From JAHQVK01 sp036788295 (lineage in GTDB: Bacteria > Myxococcota > Kuafuiibacteriia > Kuafuiibacteriales > Kuafuiibacteriaceae), in the NCBI GenBank assembly GCA_036788295.1, contig DAIQNR010000009.1, positions 47,584-111,583 on the forward strand: 64,000 nucleotides of DNA. The letters are read 5' to 3'. A model generated the notes under the pieces. The model made no database searches. It was given only the letters and a program-made list of their open reading frames with translations, and was not told the DNA's origin. Each line of letters begins with the position of its first letter. Within the stretch, counting starts at the first letter, position 1. Made by a program: the position numbers and the translations under genes. Of the stretch, positions 35,358 to 43,244 are shown piece after piece.

Positions 35358-36791
35358 ATGGGGCCTGACTTGTGCCGTAGCTGGGGGGTGCGCGAGACCG
35401 TCCGCATCCGGGACCCGATCCACGGCACGCAGCGGCTCTCTAGGGACGAGCTCGCCGTGGTGGATCACCGCGCGGTGCAGCGCCTCCGGGGCATCAAGCA
35501 GCTCGGACTGGCCGACCTGGCCTATCCGGGGGCGACCCACACCCGGTACGCGCACGCGCTCGGGGTCATGCACCTCGCGGGGCGCGTGTTCGACGCGGTC
35601 ACGGTCGACCTCGACCTCTCCCGCGCCGATCGAGAGCGGCTGAGGACCGCGCTGCGCCTCGCTGCCTTGTTTCACGACCTCGGGCACGCCCCGCTCTCCC
35701 ACAGCACGGAGTTCTTGATGCCCCCGGTGACCGACCTGTCCCTCGGGCCATGGCGGCCGGGGAAGGCGGGCCGCACGGCCACCCATGAGGACTACACCCT
35801 CGGGGTGGTCCTGCGCTCCGACCTGTCCGAGAGGATCGGGCAGCGCATGGCCGAGGTCCAGGTCGGACCCGAAGAGGTGGCCGGCTTGCTCACCGACCAG
35901 CCGCCGCCCGAGCACGCCGCGGCCTATGTGGTCGGCGGCCGGGACTACCGGCCGTTCCTGCGCCAGTGCGTGAGCTCGGAGCTCGACGTGGACCGGATGG
36001 ACTACCTGCTGCGGGACTCCTACTTCGCAGGGGTCCCGTACGGCCGCTTCGACCTCGAGTGGCTGACCGAGAACCTCCGGATCGTCGAGCGACCGGGCCA
36101 GGACGGGAGCCCCCGGCGGCTGCACCTCGGGCTCGCCGCTCGGGCGAGCTTCGGGTTCGAAGACTACCTTCTCTCCCGGCTCCACATGTTCCTCGCCGTG
36201 TACCTGCACCACGTCCCGGTGGGCTACGAACTCATGCTCGAGGGGATCGCCGACGAAGGGGAGCTCCGTCTGCCCGCGGACATCGACGCCTACCTCGGGT
36301 GGGACGACATGCACTTCTTTCAACGCCTCAGGGCCTCGAGCGACCCGTGGGCCCGGAGGATCGTCGAGCGCCGAGGCTACCGGCGACTCATCGAGCACAA
36401 ACGCCAGGACGAGGCTCCAGATCCTCTGGGGCTCGGTCGGATCCCTCTTCACGACCTGCAGGAGGCCCTGAGCGAGGCCGGGATCCAAAGCCGGCACCAC
36501 GCGGTGAAGAGCCGGCTCTCGAAGTATTTTCACGCCGAGCAGCGAGCCGTGGACCCGGACCGGGTCCCGCACCTGCCCGGACTCGGTCCCACCCGAGAGG
36601 AAGCGCAGAGTCCGCCGCTGTTCGTGGTGGAGGACGACCGCGCCGTCCCGCTCGAGGAGCACGTCGCCCTGTACCGCCGCTACCGGAGCGAGGTGAGCCT
36701 CGAGCGGGTGTACGTCCCGCCCGAGCAGCTCGACGAGGCCCGGGCGCTGCTCGCCCGGCTCACTCGGGCGACGGAAAACCCGACTCGATGA
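35358..36791 (+). CDS. HD-superfamily phosphohydrolase (dGTPase/YdhJ-like)
   Basis: A 477-residue cytoplasmic enzyme starting at ATG 35358, with GGAGG 4 nt upstream. Landmarks are IRDPIHGTQRLSRDEL, VQRLRGIKQLGLADLAYPGATHTRYAHALGVMHLA and LAALFHDLGHAPLSHSTE (the HD metal motif near residue 105). SSELDVDRMDYLLRDSYFAGVPYG near 215 supplies the later D. This is the layout of COG1078-type metal-dependent phosphohydrolases, related to SAMHD1 and dNTPases. Family members hydrolyse nucleotides, some dNTPs. The C-terminal 200 residues carry a helical domain. The 3' end overlaps the convergent Pro-rich protein gene by 32 bp. Confidence 0.9.
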   Translation: MGPDLCRSWGVRETVRIRDPIHGTQRLSRDELAVVDHRAVQRLRGIKQLGLADLAYPGATHTRYAHALGVMHLAGRVFDAVTVDLDLSRADRERLRTALRLAALFHDLGHAPLSHSTEFLMPPVTDLSLGPWRPGKAGRTATHEDYTLGVVLRSDLSERIGQRMAEVQVGPEEVAGLLTDQPPPEHAAAYVVGGRDYRPFLRQCVSSELDVDRMDYLLRDSYFAGVPYGRFDLEWLTENLRIVERPGQDGSPRRLHLGLAARASFGFEDYLLSRLHMFLAVYLHHVPVGYELMLEGIADEGELRLPADIDAYLGWDDMHFFQRLRASSDPWARRIVERRGYRRLIEHKRQDEAPDPLGLGRIPLHDLQEALSEAGIQSRHHAVKSRLSKYFHAEQRAVDPDRVPHLPGLGPTREEAQSPPLFVVEDDRAVPLEEHVALYRRYRSEVSLERVYVPPEQLDEARALLARLTRATENPTR

Positions 36792-37521
36792 CCCGGACCT
36801 TTCCCGCCTTCCCAGTTTTCATGCGGACCTCGGGCGAACCGGGAGAGACCCCAGGGTCCGGGGGGACGGCCGGGGCCGGAGGAACCGCCGGGGTCGGAGG
36901 AACGGCCGGGGTCGGAGGAGCGCCGGGGGTCGGAGGAACGGCCGGGGTCGGTGGAACGCCGGGGGGCAACGCGCCGAACGGAAGGCCAGGCGGGACCAGC
37001 GTCGACATCCATGGACCGTCGAGCCAGCCCGGAGCCAGCGCGAGGCCGAGCCCGGGCAGCCCGAAACCAGCGAGGTCGAGGAACGGGACGCCGAGCCCCC
37101 ACCCGGGGCCCCACCTCGGTTGTGCGATCTCTACGCCGGCGCACGGCTGGCGAGGGGTGCAAAACCGGCCGCTTTCGCCGTGGACGAACAGAGGTCCGCC
37201 GGCGAGCCCAACCTTCAGATATCCGCTCGGGTCCATCGACAGGGCTCGAGCCGGGGTCCCGAGGTCGAGCGCCCACCGGGCCGCGCCGCCCGCGAACGCC
37301 CGAAGGTGCCGGTCGGTCGCCACGTAGACCCTCTCGGCGTCGGCGGCGAGCTGCGCCGGCGGCCCGCCGAGCCCGACCGACCACCGCAATCCCCCCGACG
37401 GGTCGAGCACCTCGAGCTGGCCGCGATGGTCTACGCGAAGCAGCGAGCCACCATGGAGCTCCGAGGCCACGACGGTGGGACCCGCCGCCGCCGCCGCCAT
37501 CGTGAGAGCGCACCACGCCAT
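36760..37521 (-). CDS. Exported protein with beta-propeller-like repeats and Pro-rich repeat tail
   Basis: A 253-residue protein. The start ATG 37521 is chosen because GGAG lies 8 nt upstream. The N-terminus is a plausible signal peptide (ALTMAAAAAGPTVVA). Residues 25-115 contain W/V-D repeats (LLRVDHRGQLEVLDPSGGLRWSVGLGG, RVYVATDRHLRAFAGGAARWALDLG) resembling two or three PQQ/WD-like blades, too few for a closed propeller. Residues about 185-225 consist of a P-P-T-P-A-V-type hexapeptide repeat (18-bp DNA unit). Function unknown; perhaps an envelope protein. It is divergent from the Ser/Thr kinase gene (166 bp apart). Confidence 0.6.
   Translation of the reverse strand: MAWCALTMAAAAAGPTVVASELHGGSLLRVDHRGQLEVLDPSGGLRWSVGLGGPPAQLAADAERVYVATDRHLRAFAGGAARWALDLGTPARALSMDPSGYLKVGLAGGPLFVHGESGRFCTPRQPCAGVEIAQPRWGPGWGLGVPFLDLAGFGLPGLGLALAPGWLDGPWMSTLVPPGLPFGALPPGVPPTPAVPPTPGAPPTPAVPPTPAVPPAPAVPPDPGVSPGSPEVRMKTGKAGKVRVIESGFPSPE
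36850..36965 (-). repeat. 18-bp tandem repeat encoding P-P-T-P-A-V
   Basis: The plus-strand unit GGAACGGCCGGGGTCGGA and close variants recur about six times. The unit length is a multiple of three and is read in frame in the Pro-rich tail of the minus-strand exported protein. Confidence 0.8.
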
Positions 37522-37687
37522 GCCCATGGCTCCATCGGGCCGTGCCGCTGACGCCGATGCAACCCCGAACCCGCCTCTGTTTCCTTTCGAAACAGCAACT
37601 GATTCGCGCGGGACCGCAACGCCAGCTCCGGTCCGAGCCGCATCCGCCCTGGTCTCTTGCGCCCGGCTCGCGTAGGGTCCGGCGGAG

Positions 37688-40099
37688 GTGGCGCCCACCG
37701 ACTCCACCCCGAACGACTTCCCTCGGCCCTTCGGGAAGTACGTTCTCCTCGGCCGGCTCGGGGACGGGGGCATGGCGGAGGTCTTTCGCGCCGCCCTTCC
37801 CGGACCAGCCGGTTTCAGGAAGACGGTGGTGATCAAGCGGATCCTCCCCCACCTCGCCCGAAAGCGCCATTTCATCGAAATGTTCGTCGCCGAGGCGAAC
37901 CTCGCCGCCGAGGTCCGGCACCGAAACGTGGTCCAGGTGTACGACCTCGGCCAGGTCGGCAACGAGGTGTTCATGGCGATGGAGTACGTGGAGGGGACCG
38001 ACCTCCGCGTGCTGCTCGGCCAGGCCGCCAAGCGGGGGCTACGCATCCCGTCCTGGTTCTCGGTGCACGTCGTGTGCGAGGTGCTCGAGGCGCTGGCGTT
38101 CGCGTGGGCCCTCGAGGACGAGGCGGGCCGGCCTCGACGGATCGTGCACCGGGACGTCACCCCGTCGAACATCTTCGTGTCGAACCAAGGCGAGGTGAAG
38201 CTCGGGGACTTCGGGGTGGCGAAAGACGCCACGCAGGAGAGCCGGACCAGGGCCGGGCAGCTCAAGGGCAAGCTCGCCTACATGGCGCCAGAGCAGCTGT
38301 ACTCGCGGCCCCCCGACCATCGGGTGGACGTCTTCGCCGCCGGCGTGGTGTTGTGGGAGGCGCTGGCCCAGCGCCGGCTGTTCGGCGGGCGGCCCGACAT
38401 CGAGGTGATGAACGCGATCACCCAAGGTGAGCGCGCCCCGCCGTCCCGGCACGCCGGCGATGTGCCGGTAGAGCTCGACGACATCGTCCTGTCCGCCGTC
38501 GAACCGGATCTGGAGCGCCGAACCCAATCGGCGGTCGCGATGCAGCACGGCCTGCTCGAGGTCCTGGCGCTCATGCGGCCCATGGTCCGCAGCGCGGACG
38601 TGCGGCAGGTGGTGTCCGGGCTGCTGGGCCAGATCGACCCGCAAGAGGCCGGGCTCGAGCCCCTCCAAGCGGCGAGGGGCCGAATCGCGGCCCCCCGCAC
38701 GTCGACCCAGGTCTCCTTCAATCCGAGCGAAGAGAGCGTGGAGGTCGATATCCCCTCTCCTTCCGCGTTCAGCCGCGGCACGTCCACGACCCGCGCCCGC
38801 CTCGACGTGCCGAAGAACCCGCTCGTGGACGACCTCGAGATGGCCCCGCTCGTGGCCTCGAAACCGACCCAGGCGGAGCTCCCTTGGGGCGGGAGCGGCC
38901 CGAGCGGGGTGGTGCTCGGGAGCCCGACCGACCGAGAGCGGAACCGAGCGGGCCTTCTGTCGCAAAGCGGCGTGTTCCAAGCCCCGACCGCAGACCCCGA
39001 CGTGGACGCGCTGGTGCTCGATGCGGTCTCGATGGTGGAGGGACCGGCCCGGGGCTCGAACCTCGTCCCCAAGGAGCACCTCATCGCCGGCCTCGACCAG
39101 CGACGGCTGCTCGACAACAGCCGGCAGCTGAGGTCGGAGCGGTGGTCCTTCATCCTCGACCAGGAGGTGTACGACGGGGAGCACCCGTTTTGGATCCGGG
39201 ACCACGAGGGGACCGAGATCGGGCCGTGCTCGCTGGAACAGACCCTCCAGATCCTCAAGGTGGAGTGCCAGACCGGGGTCTCCTCCTCGACCGAGCTCGG
39301 CGCGGAGCGGGGCCGGTGGTGCGCGGCCGAGGGGTTTCTTCAACTGTCCGGGATGGAGAGCCTGGCCGCCGACCCGCCCTCGTTCGGGAGCGCGAGAGGC
39401 TCGTGGGGAGGGAGCGCATCCGAGCATGGCATCGGCTCGGTGTTCGCCGCGCTCACCCGCGCCGGCGCCAACGGGCTGCTGCTGCTCGAGGTGGACCGAG
39501 GGGAGAGCTACCGGGTGGTCGAGGTCGCCGGTGGTCGCCCCACCTTCGTCCGAGCCCCCGGGGAGGCGATGCAGATCCCGCAGCTGCTGGCGGCGAAGCG
39601 GCTGGTTCATCCTCGGCAGCTCCCGGGACTGCTCCACCAGGTGCTGAGGACCCAGAGTCCACTCGGACGGGTTTTGGAGCGCACCGCCGGTCTCGACCTG
39701 GCGAAGTACGTCCCGATGCTGATGCGGGAGCGCCTCGCCGCGGCGTTCCTGGACGGATACACCCGCTTCGCGTTCGAGGCGCGGACCGTGCCCAGCTCCC
39801 TGGGGGCGTTCGCGCCGAGCCTGTTGGCCATGGTCGCTCAGCTCGCGTCCCGGGTGCCCGCGTCGCGGGTAGAGACCAGGGTGGGGCTGCTCTCGAACGC
39901 TCCGCTCGAGCCGGTTCGAGACTTCGATCAGATGCTGGACGCGATGGCCTTGAAGCAGGAAGAACGAAAGATGGCCGAGCGGATCGCCCAGGGGCGACGG
40001 ATTGGGCGCATGCTCGACGGCGCGACGCCAAGCCAAGCCAGGGTCATCCGGACCCTCGCCTATGTCCTACTCGAGGCCGAGCTGCTCCGACCGGCCTGA
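37688..40099 (+). CDS. Hanks-type Ser/Thr protein kinase with C-terminal DUF4388-like domain
   Basis: An 803-residue kinase. The N-terminal catalytic domain (about 16-285) has YVLLGRLGDGGMAEVFRA (Gly-loop), TVVIKRILP (catalytic Lys), VHRDVTPSNIFV (HRD with T-P-S-N, common in myxobacteria), LGDFGVAK (DFG), KLAYMAPEQL (APE) and DVFAAGVVLWEAL. A long low-complexity regulatory linker follows (about 330-480). Residues about 480-560 hold a small domain with WSFILDQEVYDGEHPFWIRD, possibly a GYF-like or similar fold. GLLLLEVDRGESYRVVEVAGGRPTFV near 595 resembles DUF4388, found with two-component and kinase proteins in this phylum. No transmembrane helix is seen, so it is cytoplasmic. Start is GTG 37688. 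Confidence 0.9.
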   Translation: MAPTDSTPNDFPRPFGKYVLLGRLGDGGMAEVFRAALPGPAGFRKTVVIKRILPHLARKRHFIEMFVAEANLAAEVRHRNVVQVYDLGQVGNEVFMAMEYVEGTDLRVLLGQAAKRGLRIPSWFSVHVVCEVLEALAFAWALEDEAGRPRRIVHRDVTPSNIFVSNQGEVKLGDFGVAKDATQESRTRAGQLKGKLAYMAPEQLYSRPPDHRVDVFAAGVVLWEALAQRRLFGGRPDIEVMNAITQGERAPPSRHAGDVPVELDDIVLSAVEPDLERRTQSAVAMQHGLLEVLALMRPMVRSADVRQVVSGLLGQIDPQEAGLEPLQAARGRIAAPRTSTQVSFNPSEESVEVDIPSPSAFSRGTSTTRARLDVPKNPLVDDLEMAPLVASKPTQAELPWGGSGPSGVVLGSPTDRERNRAGLLSQSGVFQAPTADPDVDALVLDAVSMVEGPARGSNLVPKEHLIAGLDQRRLLDNSRQLRSERWSFILDQEVYDGEHPFWIRDHEGTEIGPCSLEQTLQILKVECQTGVSSSTELGAERGRWCAAEGFLQLSGMESLAADPPSFGSARGSWGGSASEHGIGSVFAALTRAGANGLLLLEVDRGESYRVVEVAGGRPTFVRAPGEAMQIPQLLAAKRLVHPRQLPGLLHQVLRTQSPLGRVLERTAGLDLAKYVPMLMRERLAAAFLDGYTRFAFEARTVPSSLGAFAPSLLAMVAQLASRVPASRVETRVGLLSNAPLEPVRDFDQMLDAMALKQEERKMAERIAQGRRIGRMLDGATPSQARVIRTLAYVLLEAELLRPA

Positions 40100-40288
40100 A
40101 GGCGACGAAATCCCCGGGACCACTTGTTCGGCTCTCGCCGCCGCTCATCGTTTCGTGACCAGCGCTCGGTTCGAACGTCTCGGGCCGACAGCCTCGAGTG
40201 GATGGGGCCCTCCGGCCGACCACAGTTGATCGGCCCGAGTGGGCCGGCTCGAGCGGGGCCAGCCCAAACGGGACGGCTCAAACCGAAC

Positions 40289-40436
40289 GGCCCCAGCGGG
40301 CCGACCCCAGCGGNNNNNNNNNNNNNNNNNNNNNNNNNNNNNNNNNNNNNNNNNNNNNNNNNNNNNNNNNNNNNNNNNNNNNNNNNNNNNNNNNNNNNNN
40401 NNNNNNNNNNNNNCCCCAGCGGGCCGACCCCAGCGG
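40289..40436. repeat. 14-bp tandem repeat (CCCCAGCGGGCCGA), containing gap 2
   Basis: The unit CCCCAGCGGGCCGA is seen on both sides of the N run, at least one full copy plus a partial copy on each side. The true number of copies is hidden by the gap. Confidence 0.8.
40314..40413. other. Assembly gap (100 N) inside tandem repeat
   Basis: Exactly 100 N flanked on both sides by the same 14-bp unit, so the length is a placeholder. Confidence 0.97.
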
Positions 40437-40458
40437 GGCCGGCCCAAACGGGCCGGCC
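40437..40458. terminator. 9-bp perfect hairpin between kinase gene and tRNA-Leu
   Basis: GGCCGGCCC (40437-40445), loop AAAC, GGGCCGGCC (40450-40458). A perfect GC-only stem with a 4-nt loop. It is not followed by a clean T-tract on either strand (a weak GACTTTCC follows on plus), so it may act as a bidirectional pause or terminator for the kinase and the tpiA-secG-tRNA unit. Confidence 0.45.
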
Positions 40459-40523
40459 GAGGGTGACTTTCCGACTGACTCTTTCGCTGAATCTTCAGGA
40501 GGCGTGGCCAGCCCCTGAAGAGA

Positions 40524-40605
40524 TGCGGCGGGGGAGACTCGAACTCCCACACCCGAAGGCGCCACCCCCTCAAGATGGTGCGTCTACCAATTCCGCCACC
40601 GCCGC
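40524..40605 (-). tRNA. tRNA-Leu(GAG)
   Basis: An 82-nt minus-strand cloverleaf. The acceptor stem is GCGGCGG/CCGCCGC with discriminator A, and the D-arm region TGGCGGAATTGGTAGACGC is typical of tRNA-Leu. The anticodon stem is CCATC/GGTGG with loop TTGAGGG, giving anticodon GAG. A long variable arm (GCGCCTTCGGGTG, class II) and the T-arm GGGAGTTCGAGTCTCCC follow. CCA is not encoded. GAG reads the CTC/CTT leucine codons, and CTC dominates in this genome. It lies 90 bp downstream of secG on the same strand. Confidence 0.96.
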
Positions 40606-40695
40606 ATCGCTGACGTGGGCCGGGGTTATGTCCCGCACCTTCGGCCCCGTCAACCCTGTTTTCGATTCGCTCTCACTGCGCTCCGATTCCGGAGC

Positions 40696-41373
40696 TCACT
40701 CCTCGGTGGCCTCGCCCGGATCGGACGTTTCCGAAGCCGGAGCCGCCTCCGAAGCCGGGGCCGCCTCCGAAGCGGGAGCCGCCTCCGAAGCGGGAGCCGC
40801 CTCCGAAGCGGGAGCCGCCTCCGCCTCGGCCTCTTCAGGGGAGGGCGACCCTTCCGGACCGGGAGCCGCCTCCGCTGCCGGAGCCTCTTCGGGAGGCGAA
40901 GCCTCTTCCGAGGCCGGAGCCGTCTCTCCTCGCGTAGGTGCCGGCTCCCGAGGGGGGACCTCTTCCGAAGCGGGTTCTGTCTCCTCCGGGGCCGGCGTCG
41001 GCTTGGGGGACGAGGCCCCATCCGCGGGTTCCGCCTCGGAAGCAGGAGCGACCGGTGGAGACGACTGGGGAAGCGCCGGCAGCCCGCCTTCGGGAGCGCG
41101 AGAGGGCGCGCCCGCCGCCGGAATCGACCCGATCACGGAGCTCGTCCGTGAGGACAGGTACGACAGGGCGAGGCTCGTGCACATGAACACGATCGCGGCG
41201 CCGGTGGTCATCCTGGTCAGGAAGTTGCTCGCCCCGCGCGAGCCCATGACCGCTCCGCCGCCCCCGCCGCCGAACACCGCGCTCACCCCGCCCCCTTTTC
41301 CGCTCTGGAGGAGGATGATCGGGAGCATCGCCAGGCAGACGAGCACGTGGAGAATGTAGAGCGCTGTCTCCAT
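40696..41373 (-). CDS. secG: Preprotein translocase subunit SecG with long repetitive C-terminal tail
   Basis: A 225-residue protein. Residues 1-75 are a standard SecG: METALYILHVLVCLAMLPIILLQSGKGGG, a Gly-rich loop FGGGGGGAVMGSRGASNFLTRMTTG and a second helix AAIVFMCTSLALSYLSS. This is the two-helix subunit that assists SecYEG export. The remaining 150 residues are Pro/Glu/Ala/Ser-rich and include five or so E-A-A-P-A-S hexapeptides from an 18-bp DNA repeat. Bacterial SecG is usually 75-130 residues, so the tail is unusually long. The gene follows tpiA by 45 bp and precedes tRNA-Leu(GAG). Confidence 0.92.
   Translation of the reverse strand: METALYILHVLVCLAMLPIILLQSGKGGGVSAVFGGGGGGAVMGSRGASNFLTRMTTGAAIVFMCTSLALSYLSSRTSSVIGSIPAAGAPSRAPEGGLPALPQSSPPVAPASEAEPADGASSPKPTPAPEETEPASEEVPPREPAPTRGETAPASEEASPPEEAPAAEAAPGPEGSPSPEEAEAEAAPASEAAPASEAAPASEAAPASEAAPASETSDPGEATEE
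40731..40818 (-). repeat. 18-bp tandem repeat encoding E-A-A-P-A-S in secG tail
   Basis: The plus-strand unit GGAGCCGCCTCCGAAGCG (and variants with GGGGCCGCC) is repeated about five times, in frame with the SecG tail. Confidence 0.85.
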
Positions 41374-41418
41374 GGGCGCCGCAGGGTGAAGCTAGGCCCC
41401 CGGCTTGTAAAGCCCGAT

Positions 41419-42168
41419 TCAGCCGGCCGCGGCGCAGATCGCCGAGAACGCGACCGGATCGAGCGAAGCGCCGCCGATGAGGCCGCCGTCGATGTCCGGC
41501 TGCCGGAGCAGCTCGGCCGCGTTCTCCGCCTTCATCGAGCCACCGTACTGGATGCGGACGTCCCCGGCCGCCTCGTGGCGCTGAAGCAGCCGGCTGCGGA
41601 GCGCGGCGTGGACCTCCTGCGCCTGCTCGGGCGTCGCGGTGAGGCCGGTCCCGATCGCCCACACCGGCTCGTAGGCGAGCACCACATCGACGAAGCGGTC
41701 GGCCGGCACCCCGCCGATCGCGGCGTCGAGCTGCCGGGCGACGACCTCGAGGGTCGCCCCGCTCTTTCGCTCCTCGAGCGTCTCTCCGATGGCGACGATC
41801 ACCCGAAGCCCCCCGTCGAGGACCGCGTCCACCTTCCTTCGCACCCCTTCGTCGGTCTCCCCGAACAGCTGGCGCCGCTCGCTGTGGCCGACGAGCACGT
41901 AGTCGCAGCCGACGTCCTTCAGCATCTCTACCGAGATCTCTCCGGTGAACGCCCCCCGGGCCTCGGCGTTCACGTTCTGGGCGCACAGCCGCAGCCGGGT
42001 GCCCTCGATCCGCCTCTTCACCGCGAACAGGGCGGTGAAGGCGGGCGCGATCCCGACCTCGACCCCGCCCAAGGCTTCGACCCGAGGCAGAAGACCGTCC
42101 ACGAGGGCCATCGCCTCGCCGACCGTCCGGTGCATCTTCCAGTTTCCGCAGACGAAGGGCACGCGCAT
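41419..42168 (-). CDS. tpiA: Triosephosphate isomerase
   Basis: A 249-residue TIM barrel that interconverts dihydroxyacetone phosphate and glyceraldehyde-3-phosphate. It has FVCGNWKMHRT (Asn and catalytic Lys near residues 9-11), VLVGHSERRQLFGETDEGV (catalytic His), VLAYEPVWAIGTGLTATPEQAQEVHAALR (catalytic Glu plus loop 6) and IQYGGSMKAENAAELL / DGGLIGGASL (phosphate binding). Length is normal. It is cytoplasmic. It precedes secG on the same strand, a common bacterial neighbour, and its start is divergent from rsmG, 72 bp away. Confidence 0.97.
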   Translation of the reverse strand: MRVPFVCGNWKMHRTVGEAMALVDGLLPRVEALGGVEVGIAPAFTALFAVKRRIEGTRLRLCAQNVNAEARGAFTGEISVEMLKDVGCDYVLVGHSERRQLFGETDEGVRRKVDAVLDGGLRVIVAIGETLEERKSGATLEVVARQLDAAIGGVPADRFVDVVLAYEPVWAIGTGLTATPEQAQEVHAALRSRLLQRHEAAGDVRIQYGGSMKAENAAELLRQPDIDGGLIGGASLDPVAFSAICAAAG

Positions 42169-42240
42169 GAGCGCAGGTGTACCACGGCTCTGGCCGCGGC
42201 GGCGCTTGACCGGAGTGGCCGGCGGGGAGACTTCGGGCCC

Positions 42241-42990
42241 GTGGTGCCCGACCGCCCCCCGCTCGAGCTGGTGACCGACGTCGAGCCGATCCCCGCGCCT
42301 CCCCGCTTCTTGGCCCAGTGCGATCGGTTCGGGATCGCGCTCGAGCCGGAGGAAATCGAGCGCCTCGGTCGCTACCTGGGCCTGTTGCTCGTCAACGACG
42401 AGCGCCTGAACCTGACCGCGATCAAGGACCCGGAAGACGGCTTCTGCCGCCACCTGTTCGACGCCCTCACGCTGCTGTCGGCGCTCGACGAGCTCCCGGA
42501 CGGGGCGAGCGTGGCCGACGTCGGCAGCGGCGGCGGCCTGCCCGCGCTGCCGCTCGCGGTGGTGAAACCGGCGCTCTCGTTCACGCTCGTGGAGGCGACG
42601 GCCAAGAAGGCCCACTTCCTGCGGGAGGCGGCCCGGACCCTCGGCCTCGAGCGGGTCACCGTGGTGGCGGAGCGGGCCGAGACGGTCGGCCGTGACCCGA
42701 GCCACCGGGACCGCCACGCCGCGGTGACCGCCCGCGCGGTTGGGCCGCTCCGGGTGCTGCTCGAGCTGACCTTGCCGCTCGTGGCGCCGGGAGGCTTCGC
42801 GGTGCTGGTGAAGGGCGAGAAGGCGGACGCCGAGCTGGCCGAGGCGAAAGAGGCGCTCCGGCTGCTCGGCGGGCGCTACGCCGGAACGCTCGACACCCCG
42901 ACCGGCAAGCTGGTTCGGGTGGACAAAGTGGGCCCGACCCCCCGCCGCTACCCTCGCCGCCCTGGCGAGCCCAAAGCCCGGCCCCTCTGA
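42241..42990 (+). CDS. rsmG: 16S rRNA (guanine-527-N7) methyltransferase RsmG/GidB
   Basis: A 249-residue SAM-dependent methyltransferase. The N-terminal helical region has LGRYLGLLLVNDERLNLTAIKDPEDGFCRHLFDALTLL, matching the RsmG N-W-x-L-x-x-L/V..R-L-N-L-T pattern. The SAM site is ASVADVGSGGGLPALPLAVV near residue 92, then FTLVEATAKKAHFLREAARTLGL and VTARAVGPLRVLLELTLPL, with a closing K-G. It methylates G527 in the 530 loop of 16S rRNA. A GTG-GTG pair at 42241/42244 is the only sensible start. parA and parB, frequent neighbours of rsmG, are not here. Confidence 0.93.
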   Translation: MVPDRPPLELVTDVEPIPAPPRFLAQCDRFGIALEPEEIERLGRYLGLLLVNDERLNLTAIKDPEDGFCRHLFDALTLLSALDELPDGASVADVGSGGGLPALPLAVVKPALSFTLVEATAKKAHFLREAARTLGLERVTVVAERAETVGRDPSHRDRHAAVTARAVGPLRVLLELTLPLVAPGGFAVLVKGEKADAELAEAKEALRLLGGRYAGTLDTPTGKLVRVDKVGPTPRRYPRRPGEPKARPL

Positions 42991-42993
42991 CCG

Positions 42994-43110
42994 TCAGCGC
43001 TTCTTCGCCATGAAGAGCACCAAGACGAATTCTTTGTCGTAGCCCCAGTTCCGTGGTCCCTCGAGCCTCCGGCTCGGCCCGCTTGGCCAGGGCGCGACCG
43101 TTTCGTGCTC
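42994..43110 (-). pseudogene. Possible C-terminal remnant of a gene
   Basis: In the spacer between rsmG and pckG, the minus strand reads RRLEGPRNWGYDKEFVLVLF and MAKKR then TGA. The Y-D-K-E-F-V-x-V-L ending looks like a real protein C-terminus, as in some class I methyltransferases. No start codon (ATG, GTG or TTG) is found upstream in that frame before the pckG promoter region, so at most a decayed tail remains. It could be chance. Confidence 0.25.
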
Positions 43111-43212
43111 CGGTCTAGAGAGGGGATGCTCGCTGCCCTGCGGCGACGGGTCTTCTTGCCGGTCGCCCAGGGCTATGGTTCCGTGCCCGCGGGTGGAAAC
43201 GCCTGAGAGTCT

Positions 43213-43224
43213 GGGAAATTTCCC
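43213..43224. promoter_or_regulatory. 12-bp perfect palindrome GGGAAATTTCCC upstream of pckG
   Basis: A perfect dyad, the most AT-rich spot of the region, centred about 26 bp upstream of the pckG ATG and just before the AAGGAG ribosome binding site. Position and symmetry fit an operator for a dimeric regulator; which regulator is unknown. Confidence 0.45.
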
Positions 43225-43244
43225 GGCTCGCCGAAGGAGAAGAG

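Larger units (their letters stand above)
40100..40523. other. Non-coding interval with 14-bp minisatellite and assembly gap
   Basis: No convincing gene lies between the kinase stop and the tRNA. About 200 bp on the left are G+C-rich, with GGCCGGCTCGAGCGGGGCC-like dyads. These grade into a 14-bp tandem repeat broken by the N run, and a strong hairpin follows. The unit is not a multiple of three, which agrees with a non-coding status. Confidence 0.7.

Noticed and set aside
35301..36662. Upstream extension of the minus-strand lipoprotein frame antisense to the HD-domain gene
   Set aside because: The lipoprotein signal with its own ATG at 35300 marks the real start; the extension is a shadow.
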